Below, piece after piece: positions 23,951 through 33,261 of a DNA stretch of 43,292 nucleotides. The stretch is taken from NCBI RefSeq assembly GCF_937884665.1, contig NZ_CAKZYF010000170.1, positions 1 through 43,292 of the forward strand. The letters run 5' to 3'. The translations under genes and the position numbers were made by a program. This DNA is from an uncultured Allomuricauda sp. (GTDB taxonomy: Bacteria; Bacteroidota; Bacteroidia; Flavobacteriales; Flavobacteriaceae). The notes under the pieces are model-generated. The model did no database searches, had not been told where the DNA came from, and was given only the letters and a program-made list of their open reading frames with translations. How positions within the stretch are numbered: the first letter of the stretch is position 1; every line of letters begins with the position of its first letter.

Positions 23951-25045
23951 CTATAAATACTTGATGGGATTCGTTACACTTTCGGATAACGCGACTGCAA
24001 AATTAGGAATTTTTTCTGTAAGATAATCAACCAATAAATCTTTTGTAAACTGCTCAGATTCAAAGTGTCCAATATCTGCCAAAATAAGGTCACTTTCAGC
24101 TTCAAAAAATTGGTGGTACTTTAGGTCCGAAGTAAGAAAAATATCTGCCTTTGCCTTTTTCGCTGCCACAATCGCAAAACCACCGCTTCCTCCTAAAACG
24201 GCTACCCGCTGTACTTTTTTGGATGGCAAAACGGTATGGCGGATGACTGGAATTTTCATTTTCTGCTTTACGTGGAGAAGAAATTCCTTAGCATCCATGC
24301 TGTTGCCCAGGTTGCCAATCATTCCCATACCGATATGGGAGTTGACATTTTCCAGCGAAACGATTTCATAGGCTACCTCTTCATAGGGGTGGTTTTTCAT
24401 TAATGTATCTATGATGGCCTTTTCTTTCTCGAAAGGGAACACCATATTAAGTTGTGTTTCCTTTTCAAAGTGGGTCTCACCGATTTGTCCCAAAGTAGGA
24501 TTTGCCCCGTCCATAGCTTTAAAACTACCTAAACCTTCGGCGCTGAAACTACAATTACTGTACTTCCCAATAGCGCCAGCACCAGCTTCAAAAAGGGAGG
24601 ATTTCAGTTTTTCCGCATCTTTTTCGGGTACATAAGTCGTCAACTTTTTAAGGGTCCCCTTTTTCGGAATAAGGATTTTTGGATTTTGGATACCCAAAAC
24701 CTCGCAAATTTTTGCATTTACGCCTAAATTACTGTTGTCCAGAGCGGTGTGAATGCTATAAATGGCAATGTTGTTCGCAATGGCTTTCATCACCACACGT
24801 TCTACATAGCTGGAGCCTGTGAGCTGTTTGAGTCCTTTAAAAATTATGGGATGAAAGCTAACGATAAGATTATATTGCTTTCGGATAGCTTCATCTACGA
24901 CATTTTCAAGCGTGTCCAAAGTGACGAGAATTCCAGATACTTCCCAATCTAGATTTCCCACTAAAAGCCCCACATTGTCAAAATCTTCGGCATGTGATAA
25001 CGGAGCCAACGCTTCCAAAACCTTGCCCACTTCTTTAACTTTCAT
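23951..25045 (-). CDS. Nif3-like dinuclear metal centre protein
   Basis: The 364 residues match the Nif3/YbgI family, with LAPLSHAEDFDNVGLLVGNL at the start, VSFHPIIFKGLKQL and IYSIHTALDN in the N-terminal half, and ADIGHFESEQFTKDLLVDYL near the end. Length fits the longer subgroup that has a PII-like insert in the middle (about 130-230). Members bind two metal ions in a hexamer; the enzymatic role is uncertain. It is the first gene of an apparent two-gene operon with the coiled-coil protein, and is divergent from lpxK. Confidence 0.93.
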   Translation of the reverse strand: MKVKEVGKVLEALAPLSHAEDFDNVGLLVGNLDWEVSGILVTLDTLENVVDEAIRKQYNLIVSFHPIIFKGLKQLTGSSYVERVVMKAIANNIAIYSIHTALDNSNLGVNAKICEVLGIQNPKILIPKKGTLKKLTTYVPEKDAEKLKSSLFEAGAGAIGKYSNCSFSAEGLGSFKAMDGANPTLGQIGETHFEKETQLNMVFPFEKEKAIIDTLMKNHPYEEVAYEIVSLENVNSHIGMGMIGNLGNSMDAKEFLLHVKQKMKIPVIRHTVLPSKKVQRVAVLGGSGGFAIVAAKKAKADIFLTSDLKYHQFFEAESDLILADIGHFESEQFTKDLLVDYLTEKIPNFAVALSESVTNPIKYL

Positions 25046-25092
25046 AGGTATCGTGAATTAGGGTTAAAGATAAAATATTATATTTTCGTCCT

Positions 25093-26091
25093 ATGCCGTA
25101 CATTCTACGAATTATAGCATTTCCCATCTCACTGATTTACGCTTTGGTGGTCCATCTCCGTAATTTTTTTTACGATGTTGGATGGTTGTCATCGAAAAGT
25201 TTTGGAGTTCGAACTATTTGTGTGGGTAATTTAAGCGTCGGGGGAACGGGTAAAACACCGATGATAGAATATATAGTACGACTTTCTGGAAACCGGAAAA
25301 CCGCTGTTTTAAGCCGGGGATACAAAAGAAAATCCAAGGGCTTCGTTTTGGCCGACAAAAATGCCAAGGTCACTGATTTGGGCGATGAGCCCTATCAGTT
25401 GTTCAAAAAATTTCCGAAAATAACAGTCGCCGTAGATGGTGATAGACAGCGGGGGATTGCCCACCTTGTAAAAAAGGTAAATCCTGAGCTTATTTTTTTG
25501 GATGATGCCTTCCAACATCGCAGGGTACGCCCCAGCTTTTCCATTTTGTTGACCACATATGCCAATCTTTATGTAGATGATTGGTATTTGCCCACCGGAA
25601 ATTTGAGGGATGGTAAGAAAGAGGCAGGCAGGGCAGATATCATAATCATTACCAAATGTCCACCGATACTGGACGAAGAAGATAGGAAACGGATTGTTTT
25701 AAAACTAAATCCTAAAGAAGACCAAGCGATTCTTTTCAGTTGGTTCAAATATGGGGAAAGATTTACAAATTTTGAAAGTGGGTCGCCAGATTGGCAGGAA
25801 TTTAGCGATAAATCAATAGCCGTGGTGACGGGCATTGCATATCCAGAACCATTCATTGCCCATTTAGAATCAAAACACCTTCAATTTGAACATTTGGCGT
25901 TTGGAGACCATCATTTTTTTGATGCGGACGAAATTCAGAAATTCAATACTTACGATTTTGTATTGACTACTGAAAAGGATTACGTGCGCTTGGAATCAAA
26001 GGTTAAAAACCTCTATTATTTGGAAGTGGCCCATTGTTTCTCTGAGGCGGACCACCTGACTTTGCGCAAAGCCATTGATTCTAGGGCGTAG
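25093..26091 (+). CDS. lpxK: Tetraacyldisaccharide 4'-kinase
   Basis: The 332-residue enzyme has an N-terminal hydrophobic patch (residues 5-20), the Walker A motif in CVGNLSVGGTGKTPMIEYIV, and LIFLDDAFQHRRVRP (Walker-B-like DDAFQHR signature). It transfers the gamma-phosphate of ATP to the 4' position of the lipid A precursor at the inner membrane. Length is typical. It is followed by the longest gene-free stretch in the window. Confidence 0.95.
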   Translation: MPYILRIIAFPISLIYALVVHLRNFFYDVGWLSSKSFGVRTICVGNLSVGGTGKTPMIEYIVRLSGNRKTAVLSRGYKRKSKGFVLADKNAKVTDLGDEPYQLFKKFPKITVAVDGDRQRGIAHLVKKVNPELIFLDDAFQHRRVRPSFSILLTTYANLYVDDWYLPTGNLRDGKKEAGRADIIIITKCPPILDEEDRKRIVLKLNPKEDQAILFSWFKYGERFTNFESGSPDWQEFSDKSIAVVTGIAYPEPFIAHLESKHLQFEHLAFGDHHFFDADEIQKFNTYDFVLTTEKDYVRLESKVKNLYYLEVAHCFSEADHLTLRKAIDSRA

Positions 26092-26504
26092 GTATTCAAA
26101 TACCATCGCCGTTCCACGGGAGAGTTGTTTTTCCCGAAGGTTGTTATTGGATTTTTTTGTTCCCATCGGACAAAATGAGGCCCATTTCCCTTCCTTACAA
26201 AATGTAGTATCGCTATTATCTAAAAGACTGCTCTAAAACTAAGATTGATTTTATTCCCCTAGTTTTATAATCCAGTTGTTCAACAAAGCACATGCTCCGT
26301 TAGGTTTTAATTTCAAGTGGACCTATCACTGGAAAGCGTAAAAAAGTTTGACATTTTTGTATAAGTTTTTGACAGTACTTGAAGAATTCGAGATAGCTAT
26401 ATTAGTGTAAAAACTTGTTTTTCAGAATATTAAAATTATGGCACAACAATAGTAGCTTCTTTTGGAACAACAATCCGGTTTATTCATCAAAAAAACGAAC
26501 AATC
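26092..26504. other. 413-base gene-free stretch between lpxK and the permease
   Basis: No credible ORF, tRNA or terminator was seen. It contains an 8-bp inverted repeat TAAAACTA / TAGTTTTA (26234-26241 and 26260-26267) and a direct repeat TTTGACA (26347-26353 and 26368-26374). It probably carries the permease promoter. Confidence 0.6.
26347..26374. repeat. Direct repeat TTTGACA, spaced 21 bases
   Basis: Two exact TTTGACA copies start 21 bases apart, about two helix turns, upstream of the permease start at 26505. They may be an activator or response-regulator site. Confidence 0.4.
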
Positions 26505-28970
26505 ATGTTAAAATACAATGTCCTTACGGCTTGGAGGAGTCTTAAAAAACAACGTTTCTTTACAATTATCAACGTATTTGGTTTGGCTATAGGAATCGCG
26601 GGATCATTGCTGATAACCCTTTTCATTCTTGACGAGTTCAGTTACAATACCATGTTTGCCGATGCTGATCGCATCTACCGATTGGATATCGACCACAGAC
26701 AGGGAGGAGAGACCAATTACTATGCTACTGTATCCAGTCCAATGGCGGGCGTTGTGGAAAAAGACAATCCTCAAATAGAGACGGTCACCAGATTCCGTAA
26801 GGTGGGAAGCACCTTGTTACATCCCAAAGATGCAATAAAGAACAGCAAGGAAGCCGGGGTTGTTGCGGCGGATCCCAAATTTTTGGACATGTTTGGATTA
26901 CAACTTTTGTCCGGTAATCGCAAGACCGCATTATCTGGCCCCAATACCATGATACTTACACAGACTACCGCTGAAAAATACTTTGGCACTTCGGATGCTG
27001 TAGGTAAAGTAATGGTTTTGGACAACGCCGAACTGTTTACTGTTACCGGAATTTTAGCGGATTTGCCCAAGAACTCCTTTTTACGAGATCATTCAATTTT
27101 CTTGTCCATCAGTAGTTTTGAAAACGCGCAAAGCACCGCATGGAACAACTGGAACTTTCCCACGTTTATCAAATTTAAAAAAGAGGCCAGCCCAGGAGAT
27201 TTCCAAGCGTATTTGGATACGGTTCTCGAGAACTACCTCATTCCATGGGCCATGACATTTATGCCAGGAATGACCAAAGAAAAAATGCTGGAAGCACAAA
27301 GGGCATCTGGAGATTTTATGAAGTTTGGGACTACAGCGCTCAAAGACATCCACTTGTATTCCGAAGTAAGACAGAATGAATTCAGTCCCAACAGTACTAT
27401 TCAAAATGTGTACATTTTGGCTTTTATCGGTCTTTTTCTCATAGTCCTCGCCTGTGTCAATTACATGAACCTATCCACTGCCTACTCCTTAAAAAGGGTC
27501 AAGGAGGTTGGGATTCGAAAAACCTTGGGATCCAATAAATCATCACTTATCCGTCAGTTTTTGACCGAAGCGGGACTCGTTTCTTTAATCTCAATACTGT
27601 TGGCGTTGCCAGTAACGGTAATCGTTCTCCCGTATTTCAACGCTCTCGCGGACAAATCAATTAACATTCCTTTTTCCAACCCTCTTTTTTGGGTCATTTT
27701 AGGTATTGCCATAGTCATCCTGACTTTCTTTTCAGGTTTTTATCCAGCGTTCTTTATGTCCAGATTTGTGCCTGTAAAAGTGCTCAAGGGAAGTGGAAAC
27801 AGCAACATTGGAGGAAGCAGTATCCGAAACATATTGGTAGTGGGCCAATTCGCAATAGCGATTGTATTGTTGATATGCACCTTTGTGGTTTATAAACAAC
27901 TGAATTTTATACAGCATAAAAATCTGGGTTTTCAGAAAGACCAGGTATTGGTACTGGAAGATATCAATGCTGCCGGCAGTCAAATCGAAGCTTTCAAAGA
28001 GTCTGTATCAAAGCTGGGATATGTGGAAAACGTTTCGGTGAGCAGCTATTTGCCAACTCCCTCAGCACGGAGTGGCGTGACGTTTTTTCCAAAAGACGGT
28101 ATCGAAAATCCTGAAAATGCACTGGTCATCGAAAATTGGCGGATAGACCACGATTACTTGGCTACCTTGGATTTGGAAATTCTAGCTGGAAGGGATTTCC
28201 AAAGGCAGTTTGCAACAGATTCTTCTGCAATTATTTTCAATGAATCTGCCGTGGCAATGCTCGGTCTTCAACCCCGGGAAGCTTTGGGGGTAAAGTTGAC
28301 CAAAGACTTTCATAGGCCCGATAAAGAAAATATGGAATATATGACGATTATTGGGGTGGTAAAAGACTTCCATTTTGAATCACTTCGTGATGAAATCGGA
28401 GCGTTGAGCCTAAATCTTGGCAATATTGATAGGGCCGATAAAATGATGGTGAAATTGAAACCAGGAAATGTGCGTGCTACTTTGACTGATATAGAAGCGT
28501 TATGGAGCACCTTTGCTCCCGACCTGTCCTTTAGTTACTATTTTATGGATGACTCTTTTAACGATACCTACAAAGCAGAATTGCGTCTTGGGCGTGTATT
28601 TATGGTTTTCACTCTAATATCGATTTTGATAGCTTGCTTGGGCCTATTTGGTCTTGCCGCATTCAACGCGGAGAAGAAAATCAAGGAAATAGGCATTCGA
28701 AAAGTCTTGGGAGCAAGTGTTGGCCACATCACCTACAAGCTTACTTTTGATTTTCTCAAATTGGTGGGTATTGCTATTTTAATTTCCTTGCCCATGGGCT
28801 GGTACGCTATGAACCGATGGCTTGAAGATTTTTCATACCGCGTTGAAATTGACTTTTGGGTATTTGCGCTACCGGCATTCTTGGCCACTGCCATAGCCGT
28901 CTTGACCATCGGTTATCAAAGCATACGGGCGGCCCTTGTAAGCCCCATAAAAAGTTTGCGAACAGAATAA
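26505..28970 (+). CDS. ABC transporter permease, MacB/FtsX type
   Basis: I start at ATG 26505 (821 residues); the upstream ATG at 26415 adds a 30-residue leader without the family pattern. The chain starts YNVLTAWRSLKKQRFFTIIN then a helix (VFGLAIGIAGSLLITLFILD) and a periplasmic MacB-like domain. The first FtsX block is marked by RVKEVGIRKTLGSNKSSLIR, the second by KIKEIGIRKVLGASVGHITY near the end. It is of the lipoprotein/macrolide-export type with two FtsX domains. No ATPase gene is next to it, so its ATP-binding partner is encoded elsewhere. It is convergent with the hybrid kinase. Confidence 0.92.
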   Translation: MLKYNVLTAWRSLKKQRFFTIINVFGLAIGIAGSLLITLFILDEFSYNTMFADADRIYRLDIDHRQGGETNYYATVSSPMAGVVEKDNPQIETVTRFRKVGSTLLHPKDAIKNSKEAGVVAADPKFLDMFGLQLLSGNRKTALSGPNTMILTQTTAEKYFGTSDAVGKVMVLDNAELFTVTGILADLPKNSFLRDHSIFLSISSFENAQSTAWNNWNFPTFIKFKKEASPGDFQAYLDTVLENYLIPWAMTFMPGMTKEKMLEAQRASGDFMKFGTTALKDIHLYSEVRQNEFSPNSTIQNVYILAFIGLFLIVLACVNYMNLSTAYSLKRVKEVGIRKTLGSNKSSLIRQFLTEAGLVSLISILLALPVTVIVLPYFNALADKSINIPFSNPLFWVILGIAIVILTFFSGFYPAFFMSRFVPVKVLKGSGNSNIGGSSIRNILVVGQFAIAIVLLICTFVVYKQLNFIQHKNLGFQKDQVLVLEDINAAGSQIEAFKESVSKLGYVENVSVSSYLPTPSARSGVTFFPKDGIENPENALVIENWRIDHDYLATLDLEILAGRDFQRQFATDSSAIIFNESAVAMLGLQPREALGVKLTKDFHRPDKENMEYMTIIGVVKDFHFESLRDEIGALSLNLGNIDRADKMMVKLKPGNVRATLTDIEALWSTFAPDLSFSYYFMDDSFNDTYKAELRLGRVFMVFTLISILIACLGLFGLAAFNAEKKIKEIGIRKVLGASVGHITYKLTFDFLKLVGIAILISLPMGWYAMNRWLEDFSYRVEIDFWVFALPAFLATAIAVLTIGYQSIRAALVSPIKSLRTE

Positions 28971-28996
28971 TACGTACCAAATCGATATTTAGAGTC

Positions 28997-29013
28997 TTTC
29001 AAAACGTTTGAAA
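28997..29013. repeat. Inverted repeat between permease and hybrid kinase
   Basis: TTTCAAA and TTTGAAA flank ACG, between two convergent genes. It is AT-rich and lacks a T run, so a terminator role is uncertain. Confidence 0.4.
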
Positions 29014-29072
29014 AACGCGCTCAGAACTGTGCAATGGCCTTTGAAAGGGCTAATGGAGCCTGTCCATTTGTT

Positions 29073-31295
29073 TTAAACCAGTCCCCCAGTTTTCTTTCTG
29101 AAGATATTTTCCCCTATTTTTTGGTAGAAAACTTCAGGTTTGAAAGGTTTGGTGACCACGTCATTGCATCCCGCTTGATAGAAACTCTCCAAACTATCGT
29201 CCAAGGAGATGGCGGTAAGCGCAATAATTGGAATTTCAAGGTCAAATTTTCGGATTTGACGGGTAGCTTCCTCACCACTGATTCCTGGCATGTGGATGTC
29301 CATTAAAATGGCATCGTAGGTGTTGGTCTTGGCCAGGTCAATCGCCTGGTTCCCGTTGTTGGCGATATCACAGGTGATTTCCTTTTTGTTGAGCATTTTT
29401 TTGGTGATGACCTGATTGATTTTATTGTCCTCAACCACCAAGACGTGAAGGCCTTTAAAATCAAATTCTTCGGGATTCAGTTCAAAAGCAACTTCTTCCA
29501 GTGCGTTGGTGTCGCGTTTTAAATCCATTTCAAAGAAAAAGGAACTGCCGTGTCCCACTTCGCTCTCAAGATGGATTTTACTATCGAACAAGCCGAGAAG
29601 ACTTTTCACTATGGTCAGGCCAAGACCTGTGCCTCCATATTCCCTGTTAATTTGAACTGAACCTTGCTCAAAACTCTCAAAGATGCTTTTTTGTTGCTGT
29701 TCCGATATCCCGATACCATTGTCTTTGACCTCGAAATACAAGGTGACCTGGTCTTCTTCTTTCCGAAGCAATTTGGCAATGACCTCAACCTTGCCCTCCT
29801 TGGTGAACTTCAACGCATTTCCAACAAGGTTCATAAACACCTGGGATAATTTTAAAGGGTCACCGAGCAGCTGTTGCGGAATGTTGGAGTCGTAGTCCAA
29901 AATAAGTGTTGTACTGTTCTCATTTGCATTGGATTGCAGGGAATCCACCACGTCGGTCAGGACTTTCTCCAATTTGAACTCAATATTCAGCGGTTCTAAC
30001 TTATCCGCATCTATTTTGTTGATTTGCAGGATATCGTTGATAAAGTTCAACAAATAATCCCCGGAAAACTTCAAGGACTTTAAATGCTCCTTTTGGTGGT
30101 CTGCGGGATTTTCCTCGAGCAGCAGGTGCGTTAACCCGGTAACGGCATATAAGGGTGTCCGAAGCTCATGGGTCACAGTGGACAAGAAATTTGTTTTGGC
30201 TTCCATGGCGGAAACTGCCGCATCCCTGGCCAACTCCAATTCCTTATTTTTTGTGTAAAGTAAATCGTTGGTCTTAAGTTTTATTTGGTTGTTCCTGAAA
30301 AGAGAAACCGCAAGTAAGGAAATGATTGTCAAAAAGGCCGAGGTGAGTATGGCTGTTATTTCAGAACGATTTTTGGATTCACTGAGTTCCTCATTTTTGG
30401 CGGTAAGCTTGTTGATTTCGTTCATTTGGTGCTCAAAACGGATTTTATCCGCAGCATTGGCCTCCAGTTTTACTTTTTCAAGATTAAAAAGCGAGTCCTT
30501 TATTTTTTCCAAATTTTTCCGGTACAGTAGGGATTCGTCAAAAGCGCCCGTTCTCTCATAAATTTGGGAAAGCAATTGGTTAGCTACCTGTATCTCCTTA
30601 AAGTAGCTGTGCTTCTGGGCTACCTCCATGGCCGCCTTGGCATGAACGATACCATCCTCTAGATCTTCCTGTATTTGACTTATTTTGGCCAGCTGTACAT
30701 TGGCTTTGGTGGCCAGATAAGGTCGCTCCTTGTCATCCGAATTGACGATCAGGGCATTTAAGTTGGTAATCGCATCCTCGTAATTTCCGATGTTGGTATA
30801 GAGGTAGCCTTCCAAAAGGAGTATGTTGTTGCCCAGATTTCTATTGTTGCTCAGCGTTCTGGCTTCTTCCAATAGCTTTAAGGATTGGAAATTGTTTCCT
30901 TCATCAAATTGGACGCAAGCTTCCAGATATTTATGGAAGGCTTCTCCGAAAGGGTAGGAGAGGTCTTTCAATAGAATACCGGCCCGGTCCCAATAGAAAA
31001 GTGCCGTTTCCCGGTCCCCTTCTTCCAGATATAGTCGTGCAAATTGGTGATAGGTATCTAATAGAAGTTTGGCATCTTCATTATTTTCTGCAATTTCTGC
31101 TGCTTGATTGAGGGTTTCCAGCGCTTTGTCTATTCTGTTTTGATGACGATAGGTCAAGAAATCGTCAAAAATACCCTGCACTTTTGCGGTGGTACTACTA
31201 TCATTTTGGGCCGTTCCTGATTGGGTGCAAAAAAATATGCACAGCAAAACTAGGATTTTACCGCTATAGCGATTTTGTTTCAAGCTCAAAATCAA
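29073..31295 (-). CDS. Hybrid histidine kinase/response regulator with TPR sensor
   Basis: The 740-residue protein has a signal peptide (ILVLLCIFFCTQSGTAQ), TPR-like repeats to about residue 260, a helical stretch and one transmembrane segment (about 313-333). The kinase follows: H-box with His376 in VTHELRTPLYAVTG, N-box LVGNALKFTKEGKV, DNGIGISEQQQ, GTGLGLTIVKSLLG. A receiver domain has phospho-acceptor Asp666 in MDIHMPG, and DVVTKPFKPE with Lys. The TPR region would be periplasmic. The ATG overlaps the stop of the GAPDH gene by 4 bases (ATGA), so the two may be translated together. No separate output regulator is nearby. Confidence 0.93.
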   Translation of the reverse strand: MILSLKQNRYSGKILVLLCIFFCTQSGTAQNDSSTTAKVQGIFDDFLTYRHQNRIDKALETLNQAAEIAENNEDAKLLLDTYHQFARLYLEEGDRETALFYWDRAGILLKDLSYPFGEAFHKYLEACVQFDEGNNFQSLKLLEEARTLSNNRNLGNNILLLEGYLYTNIGNYEDAITNLNALIVNSDDKERPYLATKANVQLAKISQIQEDLEDGIVHAKAAMEVAQKHSYFKEIQVANQLLSQIYERTGAFDESLLYRKNLEKIKDSLFNLEKVKLEANAADKIRFEHQMNEINKLTAKNEELSESKNRSEITAILTSAFLTIISLLAVSLFRNNQIKLKTNDLLYTKNKELELARDAAVSAMEAKTNFLSTVTHELRTPLYAVTGLTHLLLEENPADHQKEHLKSLKFSGDYLLNFINDILQINKIDADKLEPLNIEFKLEKVLTDVVDSLQSNANENSTTLILDYDSNIPQQLLGDPLKLSQVFMNLVGNALKFTKEGKVEVIAKLLRKEEDQVTLYFEVKDNGIGISEQQQKSIFESFEQGSVQINREYGGTGLGLTIVKSLLGLFDSKIHLESEVGHGSSFFFEMDLKRDTNALEEVAFELNPEEFDFKGLHVLVVEDNKINQVITKKMLNKKEITCDIANNGNQAIDLAKTNTYDAILMDIHMPGISGEEATRQIRKFDLEIPIIALTAISLDDSLESFYQAGCNDVVTKPFKPEVFYQKIGENIFRKKTGGLV

Positions 31296-32302
31296 ACGTA
31301 GTTCTTCTTGATATACAAATCTATAAGATCAACAATTCTGGAACAATATCCGGTTTCATTATCGTACCATCCGATTATCTTCACCATTTTACCAATAACG
31401 GAGGTCATTAATGAATCAAACGTACAAGAATAACAACTATTGTTTATATCTATGGAAACCAATGGATCTTCCGTGTATTTAAGTACGTTTTTTAGGTCTT
31501 GGTCGGCTCTTTGTTTAAAGGTTTGGTTGATTTCTTCAATGGTTGTTTCCTGTTTTACGTTAAATGTAATGTCCGTCAACGAACCATTGGGTACCGGAAC
31601 ACGTATGCCACATCCTCCAATAACACTGGACAAATTAGGGAAAATTTTGGTAAGTGCCTTGGCCGCTCCGGTCGTAGTGGGAATTATGGATTGGGAGGCG
31701 GCACGGCTCCTTCTTAAGTCCCGATGCGGTTTATCGTGCAGACTTTGATCCGAAGTATAGGAATGGACCGTGGTAATATAAGCTTGATTGATACCACAAA
31801 GTTCATCCATCACTTTGATCATCGGCGCTGCGTTATTTGTGGTACATGAGGCGTTTGAAACGATGTTGTCCTCGAAGTCCACCGTATTTTCGTTTACGCC
31901 AAGTACCACCATTTTTATAGAATCATCTTCAGGAGGAACCGATAGTATTACCTTTTGGGCGCCGTTTTGAATATGGTACTGAAGCTCGGTACGCGTTTTA
32001 AACTTCCCTGACGCTTCGATGACCAAGTCCACGCCATAATCCCCCCATTTAATGTTTTTGGGATGATTTTGATTGATTACCTCTACAGACCTACCATTTA
32101 TACTGATTGAATTTTCCTGCGCGGAGATATCTGCATCCATGATACCGTGTATGCTGTCGTATTTTAAAAGATGGGCAAGTGTTTGGGCATTGGCAATATC
32201 ATTGATGACGACCACCTGGATATCTTCTCTTTTTTCCAACAATCTGAATAAGGTCCTGCCTATGCGTCCAAAACCATTGATGCCGATGGAAATCTGTTTC
32301 AT
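31292..32302 (-). CDS. gap: Glyceraldehyde-3-phosphate dehydrogenase, type I
   Basis: I start at ATG 32302 (336 residues); the longer frame from 32383 would overlap lipA. The sequence starts ISIGINGFGRIGRTLFRLLE and has INDIANAQ with the Asp that favours NAD. The catalytic SNASCTTN has Cys153 and the following His180 in TTVHSYTSDQ; DKPHRDLRRSRAASQSIIPT is the substrate loop. It oxidises glyceraldehyde 3-phosphate in glycolysis, or the reverse. Its neighbours are lipA upstream and a hybrid kinase overlapping downstream. Confidence 0.96.
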   Translation of the reverse strand: MKQISIGINGFGRIGRTLFRLLEKREDIQVVVINDIANAQTLAHLLKYDSIHGIMDADISAQENSISINGRSVEVINQNHPKNIKWGDYGVDLVIEASGKFKTRTELQYHIQNGAQKVILSVPPEDDSIKMVVLGVNENTVDFEDNIVSNASCTTNNAAPMIKVMDELCGINQAYITTVHSYTSDQSLHDKPHRDLRRSRAASQSIIPTTTGAAKALTKIFPNLSSVIGGCGIRVPVPNGSLTDITFNVKQETTIEEINQTFKQRADQDLKNVLKYTEDPLVSIDINNSCYSCTFDSLMTSVIGKMVKIIGWYDNETGYCSRIVDLIDLYIKKNYV

Positions 32303-32324
32303 TTCAAAAAATAAGCAAGCTTGG

Positions 32325-32366
32325 TTAGTCCACGTGTTTATGGGCCTTGTAGGAAGAGCGTACCTA
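32325..32366 (-). other. lipA: In-frame continuation of lipA beyond a TAG stop
   Basis: After the TAG at 32364-32366 the same frame continues for 12 codons, VRSSYKAHKHVD, then TAA at 32325-32327. Lipoyl synthases end with a conserved RSSY-type segment near SGPLVRSSYxA. Here the stop occupies the place of the Leu (or Phe) in that motif, and the remainder is intact. Confidence 0.85.
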
Positions 32367-33200
32367 AGCCCCACTTTCAACATGCCGGAAGCCCATTTGT
32401 AGTCCTATTTCCTCATATTTTTTAAATTGCTCGGGAAGTATGAACTCTTTGACAGGTAGATGTTTTTTTGAGGGCTGGAGGTATTGTCCAATAGTCACGA
32501 CGTCCACATCCGCACGGCGCAGGTCTTCCATGGTATTGATGACCTCTTCCTCCAATTCGCCCAATCCCAACATAATGCCGGATTTTGTGCGTCGGGCGCC
32601 ATTCTTCTTAAGGTATTCCAAGACCCCTAAACTTCTGTCATATTTAGCTTGGATACGTACTTCGCGGGTAAGCCGTCTTACCGTTTCCATATTATGGGAA
32701 ATCACTTCAGGAGCGGCTTCAAGAACTCGGTCCAAGTGTACTTCCTTACCTTGGAAATCAGGGATAAGGGTCTCTAAAGTAGTTTTGGGATTCATTCTCC
32801 GTATGGCCTTCACGGTTTCTGCCCAGATGATAGACCCCATATCTTTTAGGTCGTCCCGGTCAACCGAGGTGACCACTGCGTGCGTAATGCCCATAATCTT
32901 GATGGATCGCGCCACTTTCTCTGGTTCGGCCCAGTCCACACTTTCTGGTCTTCCCGTTTTAACACCACAAAAACCACAGGATCTTGTGCAAACATTACCC
33001 AAAATCATAAATGTAGCGGTACCTTCTCCCCAACATTCTCCCATATTTGGGCAACTGCCCGAAGTACAGATGGTATGCAGATCATATTTATTGACCAGGC
33101 CTCTTAGCTGTGTATACTTTTTTCCGGTGGGAAGCTTTACACGCAGCCATTTGGGTTTTGTCTTGGGGGGTGCAACGTTTTCGACCGTTGTGATGCTCAT
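32364..33200 (-). CDS. lipA: Lipoyl synthase, cut short by an in-frame TAG before RSSY
   Basis: As written, the gene gives 278 residues with both iron-sulphur sites: auxiliary Cys45, Cys50, Cys56 (CTSGSCPNMGEC) and radical SAM Cys71, Cys75, Cys78 (CTRSCGFC). GVKTGRP and the downstream EVIMGLG-like segments fit LipA. Lipoyl synthase inserts two sulphur atoms into octanoyl groups of lipoyl-dependent enzymes. The usual C-terminus ends in RSSY, whose Ser binds the auxiliary cluster. Here a TAG ends the frame at HVESGA and the rest is coded after it (290 sense codons in all plus the TAG). This may be a sequencing error, an actual nonsense mutation, or read-through. A -7 box lies upstream. Confidence 0.9.
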   Translation of the reverse strand: MSITTVENVAPPKTKPKWLRVKLPTGKKYTQLRGLVNKYDLHTICTSGSCPNMGECWGEGTATFMILGNVCTRSCGFCGVKTGRPESVDWAEPEKVARSIKIMGITHAVVTSVDRDDLKDMGSIIWAETVKAIRRMNPKTTLETLIPDFQGKEVHLDRVLEAAPEVISHNMETVRRLTREVRIQAKYDRSLGVLEYLKKNGARRTKSGIMLGLGELEEEVINTMEDLRRADVDVVTIGQYLQPSKKHLPVKEFILPEQFKKYEEIGLQMGFRHVESGA

Positions 33201-33217
33201 ATCAATTTTTTGAAATA

Positions 33218-33225
33218 CAAAGATA
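33218..33225 (-). promoter_or_regulatory. Putative -7 box for lipA
   Basis: On the minus strand it reads TATCTTTG, an exact TANNTTTG, 17 bases before the start at 33200. A TTC, one base off the -33 TTG, lies 20 bases upstream. Confidence 0.5.
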
Positions 33226-33261
33226 CGAAACTGTACCAGGATGGTGAACCAGGGGTAAGCT

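Noticed and set aside
26415..26504. N-terminal extension of the permease from ATG 26415
   Set aside because: The 30 residues do not resemble the family; the ATG at 26505 directly precedes the conserved N-terminus.
32440..33213. 257-codon plus-strand frame over lipA
   Set aside because: It is the shadow of lipA, which has both iron-sulphur motifs on the minus strand.
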